64,000 bases of DNA, from the NCBI GenBank assembly GCA_020025135.1, contig JAHHSQ010000001.1, positions 64,179-128,178 on the forward strand. Direction: 5' to 3'. The notes beneath the pieces were generated by a model, which was not told where the DNA came from, did not search any database, and saw only the letters and a program-made list of their open reading frames with translations. This document shows, piece by piece, positions 45,491 through 54,956 of this stretch. Numbering within the stretch: the first letter of the stretch is position 1; every line of letters begins with the position of its first letter. This DNA is from Pectinatus sp. GTDB lineage: Bacteria; Bacillota; Negativicutes; Selenomonadales; Selenomonadaceae. The translations under genes were made by a program, and so were the position numbers.

Positions 45491-46519
45491 TTGTATAATA
45501 TAGCAATCTTAGGGGCTACTGGTGCCGTTGGCCAAGAATTTTTACGTTTGATTGAAGAGAGAAATTTTCCTTTTAAAAATTTAAAGCTCTTGGCATCAAA
45601 GCGTTCGGCAGGCAAGAAAATTGCCTTTATGGGTAAAGAATATACTGTGGAAGAAGCAAATGAAGCTGCTTTTCACGATGTAGATATTGCTCTCTTTGCA
45701 GGTGGTTCGATAAGTAAAGTATTTGCACCGGTGGCAGTAGCAGCGGGAGCTATTGTCATTGACAATTCTAGCGCTTTTCGCTTAGACCCCAAGGTGCCGT
45801 TAGTAGTTCCAGAAGTCAACCCGCAGGACATAAAAAAACATCAAGGCATTATTGCTAACCCTAATTGTTCGACCATTATCATGTTGATGGCATTAAAGCC
45901 GCTTTATGACTATGCGAAGATAAAACGAGTGGTAGTTTCCACCTATCAGGCTGTGTCTGGAGCAGGTCGCGAAGCTATGGAGGAATTGACTTATCAAACT
46001 AAAGCTGAGCTGCAAGGCGATAAAGTGGAAGCGAAAATATTGCCGTGTCAGTCTTTAGATAAGCATTATCCAATTGCCTTTAACCTGATACCGCACATTG
46101 ATGCCTTTCAGGATAACCTCTATACCAAAGAGGAAATGAAGATGGTTTATGAAACGCAAAAAATTTTGCATGATGATGAAATTCGCGTCACAGCTACTAC
46201 GGTTCGTGTTCCTGTTTATCGCAGTCATTCTGAGTCGATTAATATTGAGTTTTGCGATAAGGGGATTGCCGTGCCAGTAGCTAGACAGCTCTTGGGAAGA
46301 TTCCCTGGCGTTATCGTACAGGATGACCCCGAGCATATGAATTATCCGATGCCGATTTACACATCAGATAAAGACGATATTTATGTGGGCAGAATACGCG
46401 AAGATAATACTGTTCCATATGGAATGAATTTATGGACGGTGGGAGACCAAATTCGCAAGGGAGCAGCTTTGAATGCCTTACAAATTGCCGAATATCTGAT
46501 AAAAAATAAGATGATATAG
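45491..46519 (+). CDS. asd: Aspartate-semialdehyde dehydrogenase
   Basis: Reduces aspartyl phosphate, feeding DAP, threonine and methionine synthesis. 342 residues: IAILGATGAVGQEFLRLI, IANPNCSTIIMLMAL with the catalytic Cys, and VRVPVYRSHSESI. The TTG at 45491 is chosen because GAGGTG lies six bases before it; a GTG at 45482 is in frame but sits on that site. Confidence 0.94.
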   Translation: MYNIAILGATGAVGQEFLRLIEERNFPFKNLKLLASKRSAGKKIAFMGKEYTVEEANEAAFHDVDIALFAGGSISKVFAPVAVAAGAIVIDNSSAFRLDPKVPLVVPEVNPQDIKKHQGIIANPNCSTIIMLMALKPLYDYAKIKRVVVSTYQAVSGAGREAMEELTYQTKAELQGDKVEAKILPCQSLDKHYPIAFNLIPHIDAFQDNLYTKEEMKMVYETQKILHDDEIRVTATTVRVPVYRSHSESINIEFCDKGIAVPVARQLLGRFPGVIVQDDPEHMNYPMPIYTSDKDDIYVGRIREDNTVPYGMNLWTVGDQIRKGAALNALQIAEYLIKNKMI

Positions 46520-46539
46520 TTGCAAATACCTTTTAAAGG

Positions 46540-46812
46540 TGTTAAAATATAAAGCATTAAAATAACAGTTAAAAACTAGGAAGAAGATATGATTTTATAT
46601 GGCACTTTGCAGAGAGGAAAAAATAATGGTGCGATTTTTCTAAGATGCGATATAAAGTTACCACTTTGGAGTTGTACAGAGGAAACTGTACCGCTATTTG
46701 GCGTTAAAAAATAGAGTTGGGTCATAGAAAATGTGGCCAAACAGGGTGGAAACGCGGTTAATTGTCGTCCCTGTATGATAGATATATATCTTCATACAGG
46801 GATTTTTTTATT
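46540..46812 (+). promoter_or_regulatory. T-box leader of thrS
   Basis: The T-box sequence AGGGTGGAAACGCGG is at 46743-46757, followed by a terminator with arms 46769-46778 and 46792-46801 and a T tract. The 5' part of the T-box helix and the 3' arm of the terminator are complementary as in other T boxes. It should read uncharged tRNA-Thr; I did not locate the specifier codon with certainty, and the 5' border is approximate. Confidence 0.9.
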
Positions 46813-46830
46813 TATTAAGGGGGTTAAAAA

Positions 46831-48741
46831 ATGATTACGATAACATTGAAAGATGGTAATACGAAAGCTATAGAAGCGGGTACAACGGCCTTAGATTTTG
46901 CCAAGAGTTTGAGCAATAGTTTAGCTAAAAATGTCTTAGCTGTGAATATAGATGGAGTGACATCTGATTTATTGACACCACTGGACAAAGATGCCAAAGT
47001 GGAATTTTTGACATTTGAAGATGAAGGTGGCCGAAAGACCCTGCGTCATACAGCTTCCCATATTTTAGCACAGGCTTTAAAGCACCTTTATGGCGATAAG
47101 AATGTTCATCTAGCAATTGGGCCGGCTATCGACAATGGTTTTTATTACGATATCGATATGGATAAACAACTCAGTCAAAAAGACCTAGATGCTATCCAGA
47201 AAGAAATGGAAAAAATTGTCAAAGAAAATCTTCCTGTAGTAAGAAGTGAAGTTTCTAGGGAAGAAGCCTTGAAGATGTTTGCTGACAAAGGTGAACTCTA
47301 TAAGGAAGAGTTAATTCGCGATTTGCCGAAAGACGAAAAGATTACTCTCTACACGCAGGGCGACTTTGTCGACCTCTGTGCTGGGCCTCATTTGCCATCT
47401 ACTGGTAAGGTAAAAGCGATTAAGTTACAAAATGTGACTGGTGCTTATTGGCGTGGAAATGCGGAAAATAAAATGTTACAGCGCATTTACGGAACGGCCT
47501 TTTTAAAGAAGGCAGACTTAGAGGCATATTTGCACCTCTTAGAAGAAGCTGCTAAACGTGACCATCGTAAATTGGGCAAAGAATTAGATTTATTCAGTTT
47601 TCATGAAGAAGCACCCGGCATTCCGTTCTTCCATCCGAATGGCATGATTATTAGAAATGTACTCATCGATTACTGGCGTTCTGTGCATAAGAGATATGGT
47701 TATTCTGAAATTAAGACGCCAATGATTTTAAATCGCAAGCTTTGGGAACAATCAGGTCATTGGGCACATTATAAAGAAAATATGTATTTCACCAAAGTTG
47801 ATGATGAAGATTATGCTATTAAACCGATGAATTGTCCTGGTGGAATGTTGGTTTACAAGAATGAACCGCACAGTTATCGTGAATTACCAATGCGTTTAGG
47901 GGAACTTGGTTCCGTTCATCGTCATGAACTTTCTGGTGCTTTGCACGGTTTGTTCCGCGTTCGCAATTTTACGCAGGATGATGCGCACATTTTCATGTTG
48001 CCAGAGCAGATAGAAGGAGAAATTCAGTCTGTTATCACGTTGTTTGACGAAGTCTATAACACTTTTGGTTTGAAATATCATGCCGAATTGAGCACGCGTC
48101 CAGATGATTCAATGGGTTCAGATGAAATTTGGGAACAGGCTACTGATGCTTTAAAGAAAGCTCTCGAACATCGCGGTTTAGATTATGTCATCAATGAAGG
48201 CGATGGTGCCTTCTATGGTCCCAAAATTGACTTCCATTTGACAGACTCGCTCGGCCGTACTTGGCAGTGCGGTACCATTCAGTTGGATATGCTCATGCCA
48301 GAAAAATTTGATTTGACCTATACGGGTGAAGATGGACAAAAGCACCGTCCAGTTATGGTACACCGCGTAGTTTATGGTAGTATCGAAAGATTCATCGGTA
48401 TCTTGATTGAACATTATGCTGGTGTTTTCCCGCTTTGGTTAGCTCCTGTACAGGTTGCTATATTGCCAGTTACGCAAGACAACGACGCTTATGCCTTTGC
48501 ACTCCAAAAAGAAATGCAGAATCGCGGTATGCGCGTAAGTGTCGATAACAGAAATGAAAAAATCGGTTATCGCATGAGAGAATGGCAAGTGAAAAAGGCA
48601 CCTTATATCCTAGTTGTCGGTGATAAGGAAATGGCGGACAATACTGTTTCTGTTCGTAAACACGGAGAAAAAGCTGTTGCTGTGGAAGCGCGCGAATTAT
48701 TTATTGAAAAGGCTATGCATGAAATCGAAGCGAGAAAGTAA
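46831..48741 (+). CDS. thrS: Threonyl-tRNA synthetase
   Basis: 636-residue class II synthetase: N-terminal TGS domain, editing domain with HTASHILAQALKHLYG and CAGPHLPSTG, catalytic core with KPMNCPGGMLVYKN and the C-terminal anticodon domain. Preceded by a T-box and AAGGGGG ribosome site. Confidence 0.97.
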   Translation: MITITLKDGNTKAIEAGTTALDFAKSLSNSLAKNVLAVNIDGVTSDLLTPLDKDAKVEFLTFEDEGGRKTLRHTASHILAQALKHLYGDKNVHLAIGPAIDNGFYYDIDMDKQLSQKDLDAIQKEMEKIVKENLPVVRSEVSREEALKMFADKGELYKEELIRDLPKDEKITLYTQGDFVDLCAGPHLPSTGKVKAIKLQNVTGAYWRGNAENKMLQRIYGTAFLKKADLEAYLHLLEEAAKRDHRKLGKELDLFSFHEEAPGIPFFHPNGMIIRNVLIDYWRSVHKRYGYSEIKTPMILNRKLWEQSGHWAHYKENMYFTKVDDEDYAIKPMNCPGGMLVYKNEPHSYRELPMRLGELGSVHRHELSGALHGLFRVRNFTQDDAHIFMLPEQIEGEIQSVITLFDEVYNTFGLKYHAELSTRPDDSMGSDEIWEQATDALKKALEHRGLDYVINEGDGAFYGPKIDFHLTDSLGRTWQCGTIQLDMLMPEKFDLTYTGEDGQKHRPVMVHRVVYGSIERFIGILIEHYAGVFPLWLAPVQVAILPVTQDNDAYAFALQKEMQNRGMRVSVDNRNEKIGYRMREWQVKKAPYILVVGDKEMADNTVSVRKHGEKAVAVEARELFIEKAMHEIEARK

Positions 48742-48749
48742 CTTGTTAT

Positions 48750-48778
48750 TTGTATAATAGAAGAAACTTTGTTATAAT
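48750..48778 (+). promoter_or_regulatory. Candidate promoter of the asp23-amaP block
   Basis: TTGTAT (48750-48755), 17 bases, TATAAT (48773-48778); 30 bases before the start codon. Confidence 0.5.
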
Positions 48779-48807
48779 GAAAATATATTTAAGTGAGGAG
48801 TGATAGC

Positions 48808-49227
48808 ATGGATAATTTAGCAGATAAAAAGAATGCAGAAAAGAAAGCTAAGGTCAATGAATTAGGCTCCATTCGTATTGCCGATGAAGTGGTCAGCATT
48901 ATCGCTGGTTTAGCTGCTACCAACGTCGACGGTATCGTCGGTATGAGCGGTGGTTTAGTAGGCGGAATTGCTGAAAAATTGGGACGCAAAAACTTATCTA
49001 AAGGTGTGCGTGTCGAAGTTGGCGAAAAGGAAGCTGCTATCGACTTGTATTTGATTGTTAAATATGGAGTTCGTATCCCTGATATAGCTCTTGCCGTACA
49101 GGAAAATGTCAAGAGAGCCATTGAAAATATGACAGGTCTCTCTGCTGTGGAAGTCAATGTACATGTACAGGGGGTAGGCTTCCCTCCAGAAGAAGAAGAG
49201 GAAGAAGAAATCGTTAGAGTTCGTTAA
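48808..49227 (+). CDS. Asp23/Gls24 family envelope stress protein
   Basis: A 139-residue Asp23/Gls24 domain protein: SIRIADEVVSIIAGLAATNVDGIVGM and GVRIPDIALAVQENVKRAIE. The C-terminus is a run of acidic residues. In staphylococci Asp23 binds the membrane protein AmaP, whose homologue follows. ATG 48808 behind GAGGAG. Confidence 0.92.
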   Translation: MDNLADKKNAEKKAKVNELGSIRIADEVVSIIAGLAATNVDGIVGMSGGLVGGIAEKLGRKNLSKGVRVEVGEKEAAIDLYLIVKYGVRIPDIALAVQENVKRAIENMTGLSAVEVNVHVQGVGFPPEEEEEEEIVRVR

Positions 49228-49313
49228 TGAGTGTGGCCGGTCAATTTAACAAAGGGGAAAAGTTACAAAACCTTTTTGAGTATTAGACCGCTTATGAGCT
49301 AGGCTCTAAGAAT

Positions 49314-49952
49314 ATGATGAAAAAAGACAATCGTAAAGACCGCTCTTTGGGGGCGGTTTTGCGATTTTTTGTAACAGTTCTTTACATGAGTATACTCAAT
49401 AGGCTGATTTTATTCTTTTATACGCTGTTTTTGGCTTTGCTGGCTTTAGGGTTAATAGTTCTTTGTTTTGGTGTGGTACCTTTTGATTTTATAGAGAACA
49501 ATATTCTTTATCTTCTTCACCGCCCAGAGACGATTTTTGGTGCTGGAATATTCTTCCTCATCAGTATAGAACTTTTGTTTTCGGTATTTTCTAGCAAGAG
49601 AGAACGCAATATGGGAAGCGAAGGCATTATCGTTCAGGGAGAAAAAGGTAGCGTAAAAATAGCAAAGACAGCTGTTTTAGATTTTGTGCAGCGCATTTGT
49701 GAGCAAGAACCCGGTATTTCTAACACCCAGATAAAAATAAAATTTATGCAAGATAAAAAGAGTGAAGAAGAGTTCACAGACCTTTCTATCAAGGCAGAGA
49801 TGCGCAAAGATTACAATGTAGTTGGCATTGCTGATGAATTGCGAGAAAAGATTACACATGATTTAGATAAATTCATGGGAATTAAAAAAATCAATGTGGA
49901 CATTGTCGTAGATGCAGTCAGTAAAAATGAAAATAGAAAGCGTGTCGTTTAG
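49314..49952 (+). CDS. amaP: AmaP-type alkaline shock membrane anchor
   Basis: A 212-residue protein: a basic N-terminus, two membrane segments (about residues 30-55 and 75-95) and an Asp23-like C-terminal cytoplasmic domain. It is the likely anchor for the Asp23 protein upstream. The gap of 86 bases before it has no obvious ribosome site, so the start is uncertain. Confidence 0.82.
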   Translation: MMKKDNRKDRSLGAVLRFFVTVLYMSILNRLILFFYTLFLALLALGLIVLCFGVVPFDFIENNILYLLHRPETIFGAGIFFLISIELLFSVFSSKRERNMGSEGIIVQGEKGSVKIAKTAVLDFVQRICEQEPGISNTQIKIKFMQDKKSEEEFTDLSIKAEMRKDYNVVGIADELREKITHDLDKFMGIKKINVDIVVDAVSKNENRKRVV

Positions 49953-49969
49953 GAAGACAGAGGTAATCT

Positions 49970-50230
49970 ATGGAAGAATTTTCTTATAGACAATTTGTTA
50001 AAATGCTATTAACAAAATATCGCTGGCGTACTATCGGCATCTTGGCTGGCTTTGTCATTGGTATTTCTATTCTCTGTTTTGGCTTTTTTAGAACGGTTTT
50101 TGTCATCTGCCTTTCTTTAGGGGGACTTTACGTCGGTATGAAGTTAGATGACGATGAAAATTTAGCAGACTTGGCAGGAATTGTTTTGGATAAAATAGAG
50201 CGTTTTATCCCAGATATTTTCCGGCACTAA
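49970..50230 (+). CDS. DUF2273 small membrane protein
   Basis: An 86-residue protein with two hydrophobic segments and an acidic turn (MKLDDDENLADL). DUF2273 proteins accompany asp23 and amaP in many Firmicutes; function unknown. Confidence 0.85.
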   Translation: MEEFSYRQFVKMLLTKYRWRTIGILAGFVIGISILCFGFFRTVFVICLSLGGLYVGMKLDDDENLADLAGIVLDKIERFIPDIFRH

Positions 50231-50251
50231 AGAAGGGAAGAAAACAAGTTT

Positions 50252-50680
50252 ATGAGTCGTAGACAGGCACGCCATGTTGTGTTGCAGGCATTGTTTCAGT
50301 TGGATTTTAATTCGGTAGAAGATATGAATAAGTTGTTAGAAGATGTGCTAGCAGCGCGGGATGAGCACGAGAAGATTAGTCCCAAATTGTCTACCGATGA
50401 TTTGGAATATGTACAAGATATGGTGCATGGAACAGTGGCTAACAGGGAAGAAATTGACCAGTTGATTGGTGCTAAGTCGAAGGAGTGGCGTTTAGAGCGT
50501 ATGCCGGCTATTGATAGGAATATCTTGCGCATGGCAGTTTATGAAATGAAATATAGCAAAGAACATTTGACGCCAAATATCGTTATTAATGAAGCAGTAG
50601 AATTAGCAAAAAAGTTTAGCACAGATGATTCAGGACGATTTGTTAATGGCATTTTGGGCTCAATAGTGAGAGATAATTAA
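50252..50680 (+). CDS. nusB: Transcription antitermination factor NusB
   Basis: Binds boxA RNA with NusE during rRNA transcription. 142 residues: RRQARHVVLQALFQLDFN, then PNIVINEAVELAKKFSTDDSGRFVNGIL. Ends the asp23 block. Confidence 0.95.
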   Translation: MSRRQARHVVLQALFQLDFNSVEDMNKLLEDVLAARDEHEKISPKLSTDDLEYVQDMVHGTVANREEIDQLIGAKSKEWRLERMPAIDRNILRMAVYEMKYSKEHLTPNIVINEAVELAKKFSTDDSGRFVNGILGSIVRDN

Positions 50681-50709
50681 AAACCGAGCGATGCCGCTCG
50701 GTTTTTTTG
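50681..50709 (+). terminator. Terminator after nusB
   Basis: AAACCGAGCG / CGCTCGGTTT stem with a four-base loop and a T tract. It lies just before the xseA ribosome site. Confidence 0.9.
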
Positions 50710-50727
50710 TATGAAAAGGGTTGCGAT

Positions 50728-51957
50728 ATGGAAGCTTACAGCGTCACAGACATCAATACATATATAAAAAATAAATTGACAACTGATAATTTTTTGCAAA
50801 AAATAATGGTTCGAGGAGAAATATCTAATTTTAAGAGACATAGCTCCGGTCATTGTTATTTGACATTAAAAGATGAAGATACTACATTAAAGGCAGTGAT
50901 TTTTCGCTCTGCTATGTACCATATTCATTTAGATTTGCAAAATGGACAAAAAATTATCGCTACTGGTTCCGTCAATGTCTACCCCAAGGGGGGAACATAC
51001 CAATTATATATCACGCAGGCAATTCCCGATGGACAGGGGGCTCTTTCTCTCTATTATGAGAAGCTAAAAAAGAGTTTTACAGAGGAAGGTCTCTTTGACG
51101 CGCGGTATAAAAAAGCTCTGCCCTTATATCCGCGGAGAATTGGCATCATAACTTCGCGCACGGGTGCAGTTTTGCACGATATTTTTCACGTGTCTTCTCT
51201 GAGAAATCCCCATGTGCAGTTGCTATTATATCCAGTTGATGTACAAGGGAGCAATTCGGCACCTCAAATAGTGCAGGCTCTTCAGTATTTCAATGAAAAC
51301 CCTAAGCTATGCGAAGTGATTATTCTCGGGCGTGGTGGTGGTTCTTTGGAAGATTTATGGTCTTTTAACGATGAACGTGTCGTGCGTGCCGTGTTCGCTT
51401 CTAAAATACCAGTAGTTTCTGCTGTAGGGCATGAAACGGATTATACTTTGACGGATTATGTCAGTGATAGGAGAGCTGCGACACCTTCCCAAGCAGCGGA
51501 ATTATGTGTTCCCTCTAGGCAAGAACTTTTACAGCAAGTAGCAGCGAAAAAACAACTTTTACGTTTAAGTATTAAGCAACAGTTGAGGCAGCGGCAAATT
51601 AAGTTGCAAAATTGTAAGGAAAAATTGACTGCAAGTAATATTCAAAAGCAAATATTGGAAAAACGAGTAAATTTACAGGAGAAGTGGCGATGCATAGATA
51701 AAGCTGTGCGAGATAAAATAAATTTGCTCCGCCATCGTCAGGTGACATTAGCAGCTAAACTTACATTATTAAATCCAGAGCAAGTACTTAAGCGTGGTTA
51801 TGGCCTAATTTTGACAGGACCAGAGCAACGGGCAGTAAATACCATTTCCGCTGTTAGAGTTGGCGATGATATACAGATTTGTCTGCGGGACGGTTTTTTG
51901 CAGGCTACCGTAAATAGAGTAGAGAAAGGTAATTGGCATGGCAAAAAAAACATTTGA
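50728..51957 (+). CDS. xseA: Exodeoxyribonuclease VII large subunit
   Basis: A 409-residue nuclease subunit: OB-fold N-terminus (VRGEISNFKRHSSGHCYLTLKD), then RIGIITSRTGAVLHDI and GRGGGSLEDLWSFNDE, and a long helical C-terminus. ATG 50728 follows AAGGG. The xseB gene starts within its last 20 bases. Confidence 0.95.
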   Translation: MEAYSVTDINTYIKNKLTTDNFLQKIMVRGEISNFKRHSSGHCYLTLKDEDTTLKAVIFRSAMYHIHLDLQNGQKIIATGSVNVYPKGGTYQLYITQAIPDGQGALSLYYEKLKKSFTEEGLFDARYKKALPLYPRRIGIITSRTGAVLHDIFHVSSLRNPHVQLLLYPVDVQGSNSAPQIVQALQYFNENPKLCEVIILGRGGGSLEDLWSFNDERVVRAVFASKIPVVSAVGHETDYTLTDYVSDRRAATPSQAAELCVPSRQELLQQVAAKKQLLRLSIKQQLRQRQIKLQNCKEKLTASNIQKQILEKRVNLQEKWRCIDKAVRDKINLLRHRQVTLAAKLTLLNPEQVLKRGYGLILTGPEQRAVNTISAVRVGDDIQICLRDGFLQATVNRVEKGNWHGKKNI

Positions 51958-52180
51958 ACAGGCAATGACAGGGTTAGAAACAATCATAGAAGATTTGGAA
52001 AGTAGCGATTTGCCATTGAAACAAATTCTTAAAGAGTATAAACAAGGCGTGGAATTACTGCAATTTTGCGAAAATGAACTTTCAGAAGCAGAAAGAAGCG
52101 TTTGTGAGTTACAAGTTATTCAGGATGGAGCTATAGAAAAATTAGATATACAAGGTGAAAAAAATAAAAATGATAAATAA
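51938..52180 (+). CDS. xseB: Exodeoxyribonuclease VII small subunit
   Basis: 80 residues, two helices: FEQAMTGLETIIEDLESSDLPL and FCENELSEAERSV. It binds the XseA C-terminus to form the ssDNA exonuclease. Overlaps xseA and ispA, so probably translationally coupled. Confidence 0.93.
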   Translation: MAKKTFEQAMTGLETIIEDLESSDLPLKQILKEYKQGVELLQFCENELSEAERSVCELQVIQDGAIEKLDIQGEKNKNDK

Positions 52181-53048
52181 TGATTTGCAAAGTAAACAGG
52201 CTTTTATCAATGCATCGCTCGCTGAGGTGTATAAAGCTGATACTGCCTTTAATGAGACCTTAGCAGAAGCGATGAATTACAGTCTTTTAGCTGGTGGAAA
52301 GCGTTTGCGCCCCATTCTTTTGATGGCAACAGTCGATACCTTGGGCAAGAAGGGAGAATTGTACTGCGATGCGGCCTTGGCCTTGGAATTGATTCATACT
52401 TATTCCCTCATTCATGATGACCTCCCAGCTATGGATAATGATGATTATCGGCGGGGGCGTTTAACTAATCATAAGGTTTATGGTGCAGGCATGGCTATTT
52501 TAGCTGGTGACTCCCTTTTGACGATGGCCTTTTCTTTGCTCAGCGATAGTAAAGAAATTCCCGAATCGAAAAAAGTAGCTCTCATCAGCGAACTAGCACA
52601 GGCTGCTGGCGCTGAAGGCATGGTTGGAGGACAGGCTTTAGACTTGCAATCAGAAAATAAGCGCATTGATTTTGCCACTTTGAAGAAACTACATGCGGCC
52701 AAAACAGGTTGCTTATTTAAGGCGGCAGTGCGCATGGGTGCCATTTTAGGCGATGCTAGTGAGAAAGAAATGCAAGCTCTTACAGATTATGCAGTTGGTT
52801 TTGGCTTGGCTTTCCAGATAACAGATGATATTCTCGATGTCGTGGGGGATGAAAGTAAAATTGGTAAACCGCAAGGTAGTGATATCCGCAATCATAAGTC
52901 CACGTATGTCTCGCTGTTATCGTTAGAAGAAGCACAGCGATTAGCTGATGAAGCGATAGGACAAGCACAGAGCGCTTTGGATATGTTTGGCGAAAAAGCC
53001 GCTTTATTAAGGCATATTATCGGTATGCTAAGTAAGAGAGAAAAATAG
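52170..53048 (+). CDS. ispA: Polyprenyl synthetase (farnesyl diphosphate synthase)
   Basis: A 292-residue prenyl transferase with both Asp-rich motifs: LIHDDLPAMDNDDYRRG and FQITDDILDVVGDE. It supplies farnesyl diphosphate for undecaprenol and quinones; dxs follows in the same operon. ATG 52170 is chosen over GTG 52155 for spacing from AAGGTG. Confidence 0.93.
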   Translation: MINNDLQSKQAFINASLAEVYKADTAFNETLAEAMNYSLLAGGKRLRPILLMATVDTLGKKGELYCDAALALELIHTYSLIHDDLPAMDNDDYRRGRLTNHKVYGAGMAILAGDSLLTMAFSLLSDSKEIPESKKVALISELAQAAGAEGMVGGQALDLQSENKRIDFATLKKLHAAKTGCLFKAAVRMGAILGDASEKEMQALTDYAVGFGLAFQITDDILDVVGDESKIGKPQGSDIRNHKSTYVSLLSLEEAQRLADEAIGQAQSALDMFGEKAALLRHIIGMLSKREK

Positions 53049-53056
53049 GTGTTACA

Positions 53057-54949
53057 GTGAATATATTGCAGAATTTAAAATTACCAGCGGAGATAAAGAC
53101 ACTTTCCCCTAGTGCCTTGGCACAATTAGGGCAAGAATTGAGAGATTATATCATCAGTGTTGTAGCGCAAAATGGCGGACATCTTTCTCCTAATTTGGGA
53201 GTTGTGGAATTGACTCTTGCTCTTTTTCGTGTCTTCGATTTTCCGCAAGATAAAATTGTTTGGGATGTTGGGCATCAGGCTTATGCCTATAAAATTTTGT
53301 CCGATAGAAAAGAAAAATTTACTACTTTACGCCAAAAAGGTGGTATTTCTGGGTTCCCTAAAAGAAGTGAGAGCATTTATGACCACTTCGGTGTAGGGCA
53401 TGCCAGTACATCCTTGTCGGCAGCCTTAGGAATGGCGATTGCTCGCGATTTAAACGGTGACGATTATAAAGTGATAGGTGTTATCGGCGATGGTTCTTTG
53501 ACTGGTGGAGAAGCTTTTGAAGCCTTAAATAATATCGGTTCTTTGCAAAAAAATATTTTGGTCATTTTAAATGACAATGAGATGTCTATAGCTAAAAATG
53601 TTGGGGCGATTTCACAATATTTGGCGACAATCCGCACAATGCCTCGCTACAATCAATTGAAAAAAGATGTCGGCAAACTTTTAAATGCCGTTCCGCATTT
53701 TGGTGACCGCTTGTATAAAAAAGCAGAAAGCATTAAAACAAGCCTCAAAAACGCCATCAGTGAGGGCTGTATTTTTGAAGAGTTGGGTCTAAATTATATC
53801 GGCCCTTTAGACGGAAATGATTTGCCACAATTGATTGAAGTTTTAGAAAAAGTGAAATTGATGGAAGGCCCTATTCTCTTGCACGTTTGTACGCAAAAGG
53901 GGAAGGGATATTTGCCAGCTGAGCAAAAACCAGATTGTTTCCATGGCATTGGTAAATTTAACATTGCTGATGGTAGTAAAGTGGTGAGTGCAGACAATGT
54001 TCCCACTTATACTGCTGTTTTTGCCAAAACCTTGGAAAATTTGGCAGCAGAAGATGAAGATATAGTCGCCATTACGGCAGCTATGCCAGATGGCACTGGT
54101 TTAAAACAGTTTGCCAAACTTTATCCGAAACGGTTTTTTGATGTCGGTATTGCTGAAGAACACGCTTTTACGATGGCTGCAGGTTTAGCTACGCAAGGAA
54201 AAAAACCGGTAGTAGCAGTTTACTCCACTTTTGCGCAACGTGCTTACGACCAGATTTTGCATGACATCTGTTTGCAAAATTTGCCAGTGGTGATGTGTCT
54301 AGACCGAGGTGGTTTAGTAGGAGAAGATGGACCTACGCATCATGGGGTGTTTGACTACTCATTTTTGCGTAATATCCCTAATATTGTTTTATTGGCTCCG
54401 AAAGATGAAGATGAATTGCAGATTATGTTACAATCCGCATTTACTTATGCTAGACCGGTAGCTATTCGTTATCCGCGGGGTAAGGCTTTAGGCGTGAAGC
54501 TAGAAAAAAGAGAAATACTTCCTTTGGGGCAGGCCGAATATCTGCGTCAGGGGGGCAATATCCTTATCTGGGCGATTGGTTCGATGGTGCGCATCGCTGA
54601 AATGGCAGCAGAAATTTTGGCAAAGGAAGGTATTTATTGTAGTGTGGTAAATGCTAGATTTGTCAAACCTTTAGATGAAAAATTGCTTTTAGAAACGGTG
54701 AAGAGAAGCAGGTGCCTAATCACTTTGGAAGAGAATGTCCTCGCGGGTGGCTTCGGTTCTGCTATTTTGGAAACTTTGGTGCGACATCAGGCTCATCATT
54801 TGCCTATTTACTGCTATGGTATACCAGATTGTTTTGTCGGTCACGGAAAAACAGAGGCTCTTTTAGAGGATTTGGCTTTAACAGCACCGCAAATTGCCGA
54901 TAAAATAAGAAAAATTGCCTACAATGGAAATGGCTTATTAGATAAATAG
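53057..54949 (+). CDS. dxs: 1-Deoxy-D-xylulose-5-phosphate synthase
   Basis: First step of the MEP isoprenoid pathway, thiamine diphosphate dependent. 630 residues: HLSPNLGVVELTLAL, VIGDGSLTGGEAFEALNN, and the transketolase-like second half with GLVGEDGPTHHGVFDYSFLR. GTG start behind AGGTG. Confidence 0.96.
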   Translation: MNILQNLKLPAEIKTLSPSALAQLGQELRDYIISVVAQNGGHLSPNLGVVELTLALFRVFDFPQDKIVWDVGHQAYAYKILSDRKEKFTTLRQKGGISGFPKRSESIYDHFGVGHASTSLSAALGMAIARDLNGDDYKVIGVIGDGSLTGGEAFEALNNIGSLQKNILVILNDNEMSIAKNVGAISQYLATIRTMPRYNQLKKDVGKLLNAVPHFGDRLYKKAESIKTSLKNAISEGCIFEELGLNYIGPLDGNDLPQLIEVLEKVKLMEGPILLHVCTQKGKGYLPAEQKPDCFHGIGKFNIADGSKVVSADNVPTYTAVFAKTLENLAAEDEDIVAITAAMPDGTGLKQFAKLYPKRFFDVGIAEEHAFTMAAGLATQGKKPVVAVYSTFAQRAYDQILHDICLQNLPVVMCLDRGGLVGEDGPTHHGVFDYSFLRNIPNIVLLAPKDEDELQIMLQSAFTYARPVAIRYPRGKALGVKLEKREILPLGQAEYLRQGGNILIWAIGSMVRIAEMAAEILAKEGIYCSVVNARFVKPLDEKLLLETVKRSRCLITLEENVLAGGFGSAILETLVRHQAHHLPIYCYGIPDCFVGHGKTEALLEDLALTAPQIADKIRKIAYNGNGLLDK

Positions 54950-54956
54950 TGAAAAA